This document shows, piece after piece, positions 18,758-26,772 of a stretch of 64,000 nucleotides of DNA. The number at the start of each line of letters is the position of its first letter. Position 1 is the first letter of the stretch. Below the pieces are notes generated by a model. That model was given only the letters and a program-made list of their open reading frames with translations, did no database searches and was not told the origin of the DNA. Source of the stretch: Prosthecobacter gellanilyticus (GTDB lineage Bacteria; Verrucomicrobiota; Verrucomicrobiia; Verrucomicrobiales; Verrucomicrobiaceae); assembly GCF_007992435.1 (NCBI RefSeq), contig NZ_BKAG01000018.1, positions 62,001-126,000 of the forward strand, read 5' to 3'. The translations under genes and the position numbers were made by a program.

Positions 18758-19933
18758 ATGAATTGCCTACGCACCACGCTCCTCCTGCTAGCCCTCGCGG
18801 GCATCGCCACCGCCCAGACTGCCAAAGCACCGGCCAAACCGGAGGCTGCCAAGGGCGCCGAAGGCTCTGATGTCTCCAAGCTGGACCCCGCCATGGGGGC
18901 GAACAAAGCCGCTGCGGAGAACGTGGAGTGGCATGATGTGACCCAGTGGGGCGTGGAGGGCCGCATCCTCCCCGACCAGGAGCGCAAAAGCTGGTTTGAC
19001 CGTCTGCCTGCCAGTGCCGACGGCAAAGTGACTCCCACCGTATGGCAGCTCAGCCGCGACAGCGCGGGCATGATGGTGCGCTTCAAGACGGACTCCGAGG
19101 CCATCCATGTGCATTACAAGGTGACCAAGGCCACGCTGGGCATGCCGCACATGCCAGCCACGGGCGTCAGCGGTGTGGATCTCTATGCCCGCGACAAAGA
19201 TGGCAAGTGGAAGTGGGTCTATGTGACCAAGCCCGCCACGCAGGAGATCAAGGTGGAGGTCATCAAAGGCCTGGCCCCTGGCGAGCGCGAATACGCGGCC
19301 TACCTGCCGCTCTACAATGGCGTGGAATACCTCAAGATCGGTGTGGAGAAGGGCCGCAAGTTCACGGGTCTCGAGCCACGCAAGAAGCCCGTCGTCTTCT
19401 ACGGAACGAGCATCACGCACGGCGCCTGCGCCAGCCGTCCGGGCATGGTGCACACGGGCATCCTGGGCCGTAAACTAGACATGCCTGTGGTGAACCTGGG
19501 CTTCTCCGGCAACGGCCGCATGGACAAGGCCGTGGGTGAGTATCTGGTGCAGGTGGATGCCGCTTGTTATGTCATCGACTGCTTGCCTAACATGCAGCCC
19601 GCGATGGTCACGGAGAAGTGCGTGCCGCTGGTGAAACAACTGCGTGCTGCGAAGCCTGAGACACCGATTGTGCTCGTCGAAGACCGTCGTTTCACGAATG
19701 ACTGGATCACACCAGCCAAATACAAGTTCCACACGGACAATCACGCCGCGCTGAAGGCTGCCTATGACTCGCTGGTGAAGGAAGGCGTGAAGAACCTCTA
19801 CTACATCCCGGGTGATGTGCTCTATGGCGATGACACCGAAGGCGCCACCGATGCCTCCCACGCGAGCGACCTGGGCTTCATGCGCCAGGCGGAGATCTTT
19901 GAACCCGTGCTGCGCAAGGCTCTGGGCAAGTGA
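18758..19933 (+). CDS. Secreted SGNH/GDSL-family hydrolase with GxDLY N-terminal domain
   Basis: 391 residues. A signal peptide is visible (MNCLRTTLLLLALAGIATAQ). The GxDLY motif occurs as GVDLY (139-143) in an N-terminal beta-sandwich, followed by an SGNH hydrolase domain: the nucleophile Ser in YGTSITHG (S218), NLGFSGNG supplying oxyanion Gly/Asn (246-253), and the catalytic Asp/His pair in DASH (D365, H368). This matches the Lipase_GDSL_3 plus GxDLY architecture of periplasmic carbohydrate or acyl esterases common in Verrucomicrobia and Bacteroidetes. A role in deacetylating polysaccharide is inferred. The gene is monocistronic and ends in a strong shared terminator. Confidence 0.9.
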   Translation: MNCLRTTLLLLALAGIATAQTAKAPAKPEAAKGAEGSDVSKLDPAMGANKAAAENVEWHDVTQWGVEGRILPDQERKSWFDRLPASADGKVTPTVWQLSRDSAGMMVRFKTDSEAIHVHYKVTKATLGMPHMPATGVSGVDLYARDKDGKWKWVYVTKPATQEIKVEVIKGLAPGEREYAAYLPLYNGVEYLKIGVEKGRKFTGLEPRKKPVVFYGTSITHGACASRPGMVHTGILGRKLDMPVVNLGFSGNGRMDKAVGEYLVQVDAACYVIDCLPNMQPAMVTEKCVPLVKQLRAAKPETPIVLVEDRRFTNDWITPAKYKFHTDNHAALKAAYDSLVKEGVKNLYYIPGDVLYGDDTEGATDASHASDLGFMRQAEIFEPVLRKALGK

Positions 19934-19962
19934 TCTGGCCTAGCCAAAAGTATGGTTAAAAC

Positions 19963-20002
19963 AAAACTCCCCTGCCCTGCTTTCTAGGGAGGGGAGTTTT
20001 TT
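19963..20002. terminator. Bidirectional intrinsic terminator
   Basis: A stem of AAAACTCCCCT-CCCT pairs with AGGG-AGGGGAGTTTT, one mismatch, around a short GCTTTCT loop, and continues into a T run. The A-rich left arm gives a T run on the other strand too, so it can end both the SGNH hydrolase transcript and the convergent DUF1080 transcript. Confidence 0.85.
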
Positions 20003-20020
20003 GTGATCTATCGCAGAGGC

Positions 20021-20764
20021 TTATTCAGCCTTCTTCTTGGCGGCAGTGGCTTTGCCTTTGCCCTTTCCTTTGCCTTTCGCGGCAGCAGGAGCTGGGGCCA
20101 CTTTCTCACCGGGTTTCGGCAGAGCAGCCTTCGCGGTTTCCCAGCCGGGATTCAGCGTGGCCTCGCGGATGGTGAGATTACGGAAGTCGACCGACTGTCC
20201 AGCGACGGTGAAACCAGGAGCGGCCTTGGTGGTCTTGAAGAGCGGATCGCTGCCCCAGGCAATGAGGTCATCCACCTGACCGACCAGGGTATCTCCCACC
20301 ATCTCGAGCCGCACCTTGTGCCAGGTGCCCGGGACAAGCTCAGCGGGGAAGCGAGCGAATACGACCGCCTTGTCCGGACCTTCGTGGTCGTTGTCATCAC
20401 GCTGGATGGCGATGGATTTTGGCGTGATGGAGATGCGCGCCATGTGGTCTTTGACCGCATTGATGGAGAGGCTGGTGCTCTTGCCGCCTTCAAACTTGAA
20501 CTCATACTCGACCACGAAGTCTTGCAGTTGGTTTGGCAGACGGGTCACAGCACCGTGCTTGTCTTCCGCGAGTTCAGAACCGCGCAGCACGCCCTCCACT
20601 AGCTCCCATTTGCCTTTCGCCGTCTTCCAGGGAGCGCCCGGGGCGGTGTCGAGCTTGCTTTCATAGATGACCTTGCCGGGGACGGCGAGGAGCGGCTGGG
20701 CATCCGCAGCGAAGGCTCCAGGGCTGGCTAAAAGGAGAGAAAAAAGGAGGTTAGAGGGTTTCAT
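20021..20764 (-). CDS. Secreted DUF1080 (3-keto-disaccharide hydrolase-like) protein with Lys-rich tail
   Basis: 247 residues. A signal peptide (MKPSNLLFSLLLASPGAFAA) is followed by one concanavalin-like beta-sandwich of DUF1080 type, with a GKWELVEGVLRG opening and WHKVRLEMVGDTLVGQVDD and VDFRNLTIREA strands. DUF1080 proteins are extremely expanded in Planctomycetes and Verrucomicrobia; some act on 3-keto-disaccharides, others are non-catalytic carbohydrate binders. The C-terminus is a Pro/Ala then Gly-Lys repeat tail (KGKGKGKGK), which is not part of the fold and would be strongly cationic. The start was chosen at the signal peptide; ten upstream in-frame codons look non-coding. Confidence 0.85.
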   Translation of the reverse strand: MKPSNLLFSLLLASPGAFAADAQPLLAVPGKVIYESKLDTAPGAPWKTAKGKWELVEGVLRGSELAEDKHGAVTRLPNQLQDFVVEYEFKFEGGKSTSLSINAVKDHMARISITPKSIAIQRDDNDHEGPDKAVVFARFPAELVPGTWHKVRLEMVGDTLVGQVDDLIAWGSDPLFKTTKAAPGFTVAGQSVDFRNLTIREATLNPGWETAKAALPKPGEKVAPAPAAAKGKGKGKGKATAAKKKAE

Positions 20765-20868
20765 GGGTGCCCGGAAACGATAACTCTTTGGCATTATTGC
20801 CCCAAAAAAGCTGGTTCTCAGTGAACAAATGTGCCGTAATCCCGACTAACCCCCGTCTCCTCGACACT

Positions 20869-21195
20869 ATGAAGAACATCGTACTCTCCCTTCTCGCCAT
20901 CGTTTCCATCTCCTCCTGCGCCACCGGCCCGAATGCCCAGACGGGCACTGTTGTGGGTGCCCTTGGCGGTGCTGCGGCAGGTGGCATCATCGGTCACCAG
21001 AGCGGTCGCGGCCTTGAAGGCGCAGCCATCGGTGCCGGCCTCGGCGCCCTCGGCGGCAACGCCATCGGCAATGCCCAGGACCAGCGCAACCAGCAGTATT
21101 ACAACCAGCAGCGCTATAACCAGGGCTACGGCAATCAGGGTTACCAGCGCCAGCCAGACGGCTACTATCCGAACGGCCAGCCTTACTGGCGTTAA
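20869..21195 (+). CDS. Glycine-zipper outer-membrane lipoprotein
   Basis: 108 residues. A lipoprotein signal with lipobox SISSC places the lipidated Cys at about residue 17. A glycine-zipper region follows (VVGALGGAAAGGIIG and IGAGLGALGGNAIG), as in the Rick_17kDa/SlyB/OmpA-like lipoproteins, which insert into or span the outer membrane. The C-terminal third is rich in Gln, Asn and Tyr (repeated NQ-Y and GYGNQGYQ), a low-complexity tail. Likely role: envelope integrity. The ATG at 20869 is the only start that puts the signal peptide first. It is transcribed divergently from the DUF1080 gene and followed by a strong terminator. Confidence 0.88.
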   Translation: MKNIVLSLLAIVSISSCATGPNAQTGTVVGALGGAAAGGIIGHQSGRGLEGAAIGAGLGALGGNAIGNAQDQRNQQYYNQQRYNQGYGNQGYQRQPDGYYPNGQPYWR

Positions 21196-21227
21196 TCATC
21201 ATTTCCGGTCTCCGGAAATCCTTCACG

Positions 21228-21259
21228 AAGCGCGACCTGGATGCAGGTCGCGCTTTTTT
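21228..21259 (+). terminator. Rho-independent terminator after the glycine-zipper gene
   Basis: AAGCGCGACCTG and CAGGTCGCGCTT form a perfect stem with a GATG loop followed by a run of six T. It lies 33 bases after the stop codon. Confidence 0.93.
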
Positions 21260-21298
21260 GTGCGCTGATCCATGCCAATGGGTGCATGACTGCTCATC

Positions 21299-22297
21299 AT
21301 GAAGAAACCGGAATTCGTCTTTGCCACCTGCCGCGCTGGATCTGAACCCTCGCTGAAACGCGAGGTGGCTGCACGTCATGGCGGCTGGCTGACGCCGGCC
21401 TTCATGCGGCCGCAGCTGATCACCTTCAAGGCCAAGACGGAGATGCGGCCGGACTTTGAGCTGGATGCGGCCTTTTCCTCCGTGAGCGGCTTCTCCGCAG
21501 GCATGGCCAAAACACCGGAAGAGGTGGCTGCAAAGGTGCAGGAGCAAGGTCTCGAGGTCTCACAGGTCCATGTCTATCCGCGGGTGATCGGTGAGGATGG
21601 CGTGGCGGATGAAGTCTGGCAGCGTGTGGATGCCATCCATGGGCAAATCACGCCTTTGGTTAGTCTGACGAAGACGAGCCAGCTGATCCTGGACGTCATT
21701 ATCGGCGAAGAGGGCGAGCCTTGGTTCCTCGGCATTCATCGTCGCACGCCTGCAGCGCATCCCAGCCCCGGAGCACTGCCACGGGTTCAGCTTCCACCCG
21801 AGGCCCCCTCACGTGCCTGGCTGAAGATGGAGCAGGCGCTTTCTTGGTTAGGCCTGGATGCGCCGGACGCCTTGAAGGGCAAGACGGCGCTCGAGCTCGG
21901 TAGCGCACCGGGTGGCGCTTCGTGGGCACTTTTGCAGCGTGGCATGAGGGTCATTGGCCTGGACACTGGCAGCATGGATGAGCGCGTGCTTCGTCATCCG
22001 AACTACCATCACCTCTCCATTCCTGCTGGCGATGTCTCCTTGCGGGAGCTTCCACGCGAGGTCGATCTCCTCGCCTCCGACATGAACCTGCACCCAGGCC
22101 TCGTGGTGAAGTACATGGAGCGCTTCACTCGTGAGCTGAATCCGCGCTGGCTGGCGCTGACGCTGAAGATGAATGACGGCCAGGTGGAATCCCAGATCCC
22201 AAGTCTGCTTCAGCAACTCCGCCGTTTTACCCCCGGCGAGGTCTATGCCCGCCAGCTCCCGGCGAACCGCCGGGAGATCACGGTCATCAGCCATTGA
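21299..22297 (+). CDS. RlmM-like 23S rRNA 2'-O-ribose methyltransferase (FtsJ fold)
   Basis: 332 residues, close to the RlmM length. The C-terminal half is an FtsJ/RrmJ-type SAM methyltransferase with the AdoMet motif ALELGSAPGGASWALLQRG (about 197-215) and the K-D-K-E catalytic tetrad of 2'-O methyltransferases at about K176, D261 (ASDMN), K290 (LKMND) and E326 (NRREITV). The N-terminal part resembles the THUMP-like RNA-binding region of RlmM. Known RlmM methylates C2498 of 23S rRNA; the same site here is inferred. The gene starts 40 bases after the preceding terminator, so it has its own promoter. Confidence 0.85.
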   Translation: MKKPEFVFATCRAGSEPSLKREVAARHGGWLTPAFMRPQLITFKAKTEMRPDFELDAAFSSVSGFSAGMAKTPEEVAAKVQEQGLEVSQVHVYPRVIGEDGVADEVWQRVDAIHGQITPLVSLTKTSQLILDVIIGEEGEPWFLGIHRRTPAAHPSPGALPRVQLPPEAPSRAWLKMEQALSWLGLDAPDALKGKTALELGSAPGGASWALLQRGMRVIGLDTGSMDERVLRHPNYHHLSIPAGDVSLRELPREVDLLASDMNLHPGLVVKYMERFTRELNPRWLALTLKMNDGQVESQIPSLLQQLRRFTPGEVYARQLPANRREITVISH

Positions 22298-22309
22298 GGC
22301 CGGGCGACC

Positions 22310-23119
22310 TTACTTAAACTCTGGGTAGAAGGGATTGTGCGCCTTCTCCTCACCCACCGTGGTGAGCGGGCCATGACCAGGCGCGACGACGGTTTCACAC
22401 GGCAGGGAAAAGATCTCCCGGCGGTTCGTCACCAGAGCATCGGCATAGGAGACCATGCCGCCGCCCATGGAACTGGCAAAAAGCGCATCTCCCACCACCG
22501 CCACAGGCTGGGCCAAACCACTCACGACGTAGGTGATGCCGCCCTTGGAGTGTCCCCAGGTGGAGCGTGACTCGATCGTCAGCCCGCCCAGTTCCCAGGA
22601 GGCTCCTGGCGCGAAGGTCTCTGCCCCGTCATGCGGCTCGTTCTTGCCCACATACACCTCGGGCGCATTCAGCGCGGCGATATCTGCCACGTGGTCGGGA
22701 TGCGTATGGGTCAGGAAGAGGTATTTCAGCGTCAGGCCCAGTTCATTGATCTTCTCCAGCATGGGGGCTGCCGTGGCCCCGGTGTCAAAGGCGGCCGCCT
22801 CCAGGGTCTGCTCATCCCACACGAGGTAGGAGTTCACCGTCATGTCATGGTAGGTCGTGTTAAACTGCGCCAGACCGGCCAGCGACACCGGTTTGGGATA
22901 CCACTTGCCCTCCGCCATGGCCACCAGGGCCTGGCCATGCAGGCCCAGCACGGGGGCCAGCTTCAGCAGTACAGTGGCGTCATTGTCACCGGCACGGGCG
23001 GCCTCGATCTCGGCCTCCGAGACATGGGATTTCTCAGAAAGCGCCGCCAGCGAGAGGCCGAGCCCCCGCTGCGCTTTGCTCACGACGTCATTAAAAAGGT
23101 CTTCGAGGGGAATGCTCAT
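22310..23119 (-). CDS. HTH domain fused to a metallo-beta-lactamase-fold hydrolase
   Basis: 269 residues. Residues about 13-66 resemble an XRE/Cro-like helix-turn-helix (LGLSLAALSEKSHVSEAEIEAARAG). Residues about 85-265 are a glyoxalase II-type MBL domain with HTHPDH (138-143), H190, D211 and H249 as predicted binuclear metal ligands. The MBL part could hydrolyse a thioester such as S-lactoylglutathione or another small molecule. Whether the HTH binds DNA is unknown; it may be a relic or a sensor-regulator arrangement. The gene is convergent with the RlmM-like gene, 12 bases apart. Confidence 0.85.
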   Translation of the reverse strand: MSIPLEDLFNDVVSKAQRGLGLSLAALSEKSHVSEAEIEAARAGDNDATVLLKLAPVLGLHGQALVAMAEGKWYPKPVSLAGLAQFNTTYHDMTVNSYLVWDEQTLEAAAFDTGATAAPMLEKINELGLTLKYLFLTHTHPDHVADIAALNAPEVYVGKNEPHDGAETFAPGASWELGGLTIESRSTWGHSKGGITYVVSGLAQPVAVVGDALFASSMGGGMVSYADALVTNRREIFSLPCETVVAPGHGPLTTVGEEKAHNPFYPEFK

Positions 23120-23215
23120 GCCCCATCCAAAGTCAACCCGCCCGGGGCGGCAACCCCAATTTGGAGTATTGCAAATTCAGTTTCGGCTTGCAGATTTCAG
23201 CCGTAAATTCCCCGT

Positions 23216-23737
23216 ATGCTCGAAATCTTCTCCAACCCCTTCTACACCTTCTGCATGGGCCTCGGCCTCGGTGCTGTGTTCCTGGTCATGGCCGTCATCA
23301 ACCACTGGAAGACCAAGGGTGAGTTCCGCCGTTACAAAACCCACCTCAGTGACAAGCTGGAGCTGGAAGCCCGCCAGATGCAGGAGACCAACAAGGAGAA
23401 AACCCGCCTCTCGGGTGAGAACGAGAGCCTCCGCGTCCAAATCGCCCGCCTGAATGAGCGCCCGGACAACAAGCTCTCCCGCGAACTGGAGATCCTGGCC
23501 CGCGCCGAGAAGCACATGATGATCAATGCCCCCGGCTTCGCCCCCGCCTGGGAGCTGGCCAAAGCCTCCGCCATGTCCCAGCTCGAGTCTGAGGAAAAAG
23601 GCTCCTCCTTCCCCCAGAAGATCTTCCGCAAGCTGATCGGCAGTGGCAGCGGTAGTAATGGCACTGGGCCGACCTCCCTGCCTGAGGCTTCGGTGAGCTC
23701 GGGCAAGTCCTCCTCCACCAGCACAGCTGCCGCCTGA
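23216..23737 (+). CDS. Membrane-anchored coiled-coil protein of unknown function
   Basis: 173 residues. There is one N-terminal membrane segment (about 8-28, FYTFCMGLGLGAVFLVMAVI), a charged coiled-coil stretch (about 35-95, rich in Glu, Lys, Leu and Gln), a helical region around 100-125 and a Ser/Gly/Thr-rich C-terminal tail. I do not recognise the family. The arrangement resembles small inner-membrane scaffold proteins. The VOC gene begins 7 bases after its stop, so the two are probably co-transcribed. Confidence 0.75.
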   Translation: MLEIFSNPFYTFCMGLGLGAVFLVMAVINHWKTKGEFRRYKTHLSDKLELEARQMQETNKEKTRLSGENESLRVQIARLNERPDNKLSRELEILARAEKHMMINAPGFAPAWELAKASAMSQLESEEKGSSFPQKIFRKLIGSGSGSNGTGPTSLPEASVSSGKSSSTSTAAA

Positions 23738-23744
23738 TCCTGCC

Positions 23745-24095
23745 ATGATCCGGCCCGAGAAGGTCAAGTTCATGATCCTCGCCGCTGACATGAAGCGCGC
23801 GGTCAGATTTTACAAATCCGTCTTCGGGCTGGATGAGATCTTTGTCAGCGATTTCTGGAGCGAGCTCGCGCACGGCACCGCCGTCATCGCCTTTCACGGC
23901 GGTCACGATGGCTCGCCAAATTCCACCGGGCTCAGCTTCCAGTTTGAGGATGTCTTTGATGCCGCTGAACGGATCGAGAAAGCCGGTGGCACCGTGCTGG
24001 AAGTGCCTAACCAAAGGGATGGCGAACCCATCCTGCTCGGCCGCTATCGTGATCCTGAGGGTAATGAGGGCTTCATCACCCAGTATGCTGGCTGA
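23745..24095 (+). CDS. VOC (glyoxalase/bleomycin-resistance) superfamily protein
   Basis: 116 residues, one VOC module pair: MILAADMKRAVRFYKSVFGLDE is the first beta-alpha-beta unit, and RDPEGNEGFI the typical ending with the metal-binding Glu. Members include lactoylglutathione lyases, dioxygenases and antibiotic-binding proteins; no substrate can be assigned. It follows the coiled-coil gene by 7 bases and converges on the O-antigen ligase gene. Confidence 0.85.
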   Translation: MIRPEKVKFMILAADMKRAVRFYKSVFGLDEIFVSDFWSELAHGTAVIAFHGGHDGSPNSTGLSFQFEDVFDAAERIEKAGGTVLEVPNQRDGEPILLGRYRDPEGNEGFITQYAG

Positions 24096-24126
24096 GGCCG
24101 GCGGGAGACGATCACCGCACCGCGCC

Positions 24127-26772
24127 TCAGTAGGCGTCCCTCATCGCTGAGTCCGCATCACGTGCCGGCGGGGCCGTGGGAGGTGCGAACCCCTCCGTGG
24201 ACATCGCATCCGGCGGGGCATCATCCAGCACACCCACCTCCACCGTCTCGTTGTCAAAGAGTCCCTGCATCAGTTCCCACGCGCCTCGCATGTCACCAGA
24301 CTCAGCCAGCACGGAGGCCATCTCCCGAGGGAGGAAGACCGGGCTCCCAGGCAGGCCCATCACCCGCTCCAGCGTCTTGCGCGCAGATTTCAGATCACCG
24401 GCGGAGCGCTGCGCATAGTAGAGCTCCACCCCGGGCAGCGGGTCGATGGGGTTCAGCACATGCGCACGTTCCAGACGCGGGATGTCCGCTGAGGTCAGCG
24501 TGGCGGACCGTGCCGGAGCCGGCAGGTAGCGTGCTGCCAGCTTGAAGGCCTCCTCAAACTTGCCGGAGGCGGCCAGATCCTTTGCCAGAGCCTGCCAGCC
24601 GTAGGGTTGCAGTGTTGGATGGTCCTGAAGATAAGCCACCATCTCCTTCAGATCTCCCGTCTGCTGCCAGCGTCGGAAAAAGAAGCGCTTCTGCGGCTCA
24701 TTCAGTCCCACGAGCGCCGGATGCTGGGCCAGGAACTCCCGCTGGCACTTCAGCCAGAAATCTCTCGGCTCGTTCACATGAGCAAGAAACACCAGTTGCA
24801 GCGAAGGACGATCCGCCACCCTCCAGAGCTGCTGGCTGATCTCCGGAAAGGCCTTCGCCTCCAGCACGATCTCCTGAAACCTCGGCATCGCATTGCTAAA
24901 CTCCCGCGGGTATCGGCGCATGCCCTCCTTCCAGGGGATCAGCGCCATCGGTGGATCAAAGAACAACCAGTAGCGGCCTTCCTCAAAGCATACCGGACCA
25001 TAGCGCGGCTCCAGCGCACGCACACGGCCGAAGTCCTCCAGCGCCACGGCACTGCCATGGCGCATCACTAGATGCAGCTGCGCGCGCAGGAAGTACCAGC
25101 GGTACTGCAGAGGCGTCAGCTCGATGGCACGGTTGATCAGCCGCATCGCTTCCGCACGCTGCCCCTGGGCTGCCTGCGCCACGGCCCGGTCATGCAAAAG
25201 CGTGGCCCCGGAGGCGGTGCTGACCTCCGTCTGGCCAAAGGCAAAAGCCATCCACAAAGCTCCCCACGCAGCCACAGCCACACCCGCGCCACGGAAGGCC
25301 AGGCTCAGCGCCGGCTGGATGCGCGCGGTCAGGTAGCGGCCACGCACTGCCTGCGCAGTGACCAGGGCAAACACCATGAAATAACCAAAATTGTGCAAAG
25401 GCACATCGAAGATGCCATGCATCAGCGCCAGCCCTGCGGCGATGCCGAAGGCGCGCCGCACACGTCTGCCCGCACGGCTGTCCTGGCTGCGCTTCCTTCT
25501 CCGGGAAGACATCCACGGTCCTGAGGTCTGAAACAACCAGCCCACCAGGATCAAGCACGGCAGCACGAGCATCAGGCCGCCCTCAAACAAGGCCCACAGA
25601 AGATCACTCTCCGGATGCATCGTGCGCGCATCGGGATAGAAGCCATCACAGACCTGCGGAAACACATGATCAAAGACACCCAGCCCGCGCCCTGACCACG
25701 GCGCGTCCGCCGTGGCCCGCAGCACATGCCCCGCCAGCCACAAACGCAGATCAGAGCTCAAGGACGTGCTGATTGACTTGTCAGTCAGTCGTTCGCCCAG
25801 GCGCCCGCCCGAGGCGACCGCGATGGATACCACCGCCGCGATGATGGCCATCGTCACCACCAGCTTGCGCATCACCCCGCGTCTCATCGCCGTCGTCGCC
25901 AGCCAGAGTGTCATGCCGGTGAAGAAGAGCAGCAAACCGGCGCGCGAGGTGTTCACCAGAATGCAGCCCAGCAGCAGGAGCACTCCAGCGCCGAAGATCA
26001 TCCATGAACGTGACTTCTGCTTGAAGGCATCCACCATCGCCGCGGCACACAGCACACTCATCCACGCAAACAAACTGGAGCTGTGGTTCTGGTTCGCAAA
26101 AGGACCGAAGCCCGTGGCGTCTTGGGTCGTCGCGTCCGCATGGCCCCGCGGCCACCAGAAGGCATCCACCCAGCCCGCCTTGTCCAGCAGGGAGAGGACC
26201 GCCAGTGGCAGCACGCCGAGACAGAGAAGACGCAGCAGCAGGCGGCGTCCGCCATCACTGAAATTCTGCGCCAGGCAGCACCAGAACCAGGCCACGCCCA
26301 CCACCGTCACCAGCCATGCCTCCAGTGTCAGCTTCCATTCAGGTGAGAGCGTCGAAGGCATGTCAATGCCCCACTCCTGCCCCAGCGTCTGCCGCCACGG
26401 CTCCATACCGCCGAACCAACTAGATGGCAAAAGCCCCGCTCCCGGCACCAGGGCCAGGATCACCAGGATCATGGAGGGCAGCGGCCGCAGCTTCATGCGC
26501 GGCGGGGCCATCACCATCGCTCCGCCCATCAGCAGCAGCGCCAGTCCGCGGGCCCAGGGCTCGCGCGCTGCCCCGCAGAAAAGGACTACCATCACCACGA
26601 TGCCATACACCCACGCACGCCAGTACGGTCTCCGCCCGGCGGCCACGTCCTCGGCATCCAGCGCCTCCGTGGCGGAGTCAGTGTCCTCGCTGTCAGGCAG
26701 CTCGTCAGCCTCCACAGGTTCAGATCGGTTGTCGGCATCGGCCGGCTCCGGTGATGAGAGGGGGGCACTCAT
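24127..26772 (-). CDS. O-antigen ligase/polymerase-like membrane protein with C-terminal TPR domain
   Basis: 881 residues. An acidic N-terminal stretch (about 1-45) precedes about ten to twelve membrane segments between about 50 and 515. The Wzy_C/WaaL region (about 250-410) carries NQNHSSS, the LVNTSRAGL motif and MHPESD, typical of O-antigen ligases and polymerases. Residues about 520-840 form soluble TPR-like repeats (AVAQAAQGQRAEAMRLINRAIELTP, A-rich helices). This layout fits the O-antigen ligase-TPR fusions seen in PVC and Deltaproteobacteria. It would transfer or polymerise undecaprenyl-linked glycan at the periplasmic face. It overlaps the WecA-like gene by 4 bases, so translation is coupled. 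Confidence 0.88.
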   Translation of the reverse strand: MSAPLSSPEPADADNRSEPVEADELPDSEDTDSATEALDAEDVAAGRRPYWRAWVYGIVVMVVLFCGAAREPWARGLALLLMGGAMVMAPPRMKLRPLPSMILVILALVPGAGLLPSSWFGGMEPWRQTLGQEWGIDMPSTLSPEWKLTLEAWLVTVVGVAWFWCCLAQNFSDGGRRLLLRLLCLGVLPLAVLSLLDKAGWVDAFWWPRGHADATTQDATGFGPFANQNHSSSLFAWMSVLCAAAMVDAFKQKSRSWMIFGAGVLLLLGCILVNTSRAGLLLFFTGMTLWLATTAMRRGVMRKLVVTMAIIAAVVSIAVASGGRLGERLTDKSISTSLSSDLRLWLAGHVLRATADAPWSGRGLGVFDHVFPQVCDGFYPDARTMHPESDLLWALFEGGLMLVLPCLILVGWLFQTSGPWMSSRRRKRSQDSRAGRRVRRAFGIAAGLALMHGIFDVPLHNFGYFMVFALVTAQAVRGRYLTARIQPALSLAFRGAGVAVAAWGALWMAFAFGQTEVSTASGATLLHDRAVAQAAQGQRAEAMRLINRAIELTPLQYRWYFLRAQLHLVMRHGSAVALEDFGRVRALEPRYGPVCFEEGRYWLFFDPPMALIPWKEGMRRYPREFSNAMPRFQEIVLEAKAFPEISQQLWRVADRPSLQLVFLAHVNEPRDFWLKCQREFLAQHPALVGLNEPQKRFFFRRWQQTGDLKEMVAYLQDHPTLQPYGWQALAKDLAASGKFEEAFKLAARYLPAPARSATLTSADIPRLERAHVLNPIDPLPGVELYYAQRSAGDLKSARKTLERVMGLPGSPVFLPREMASVLAESGDMRGAWELMQGLFDNETVEVGVLDDAPPDAMSTEGFAPPTAPPARDADSAMRDAY

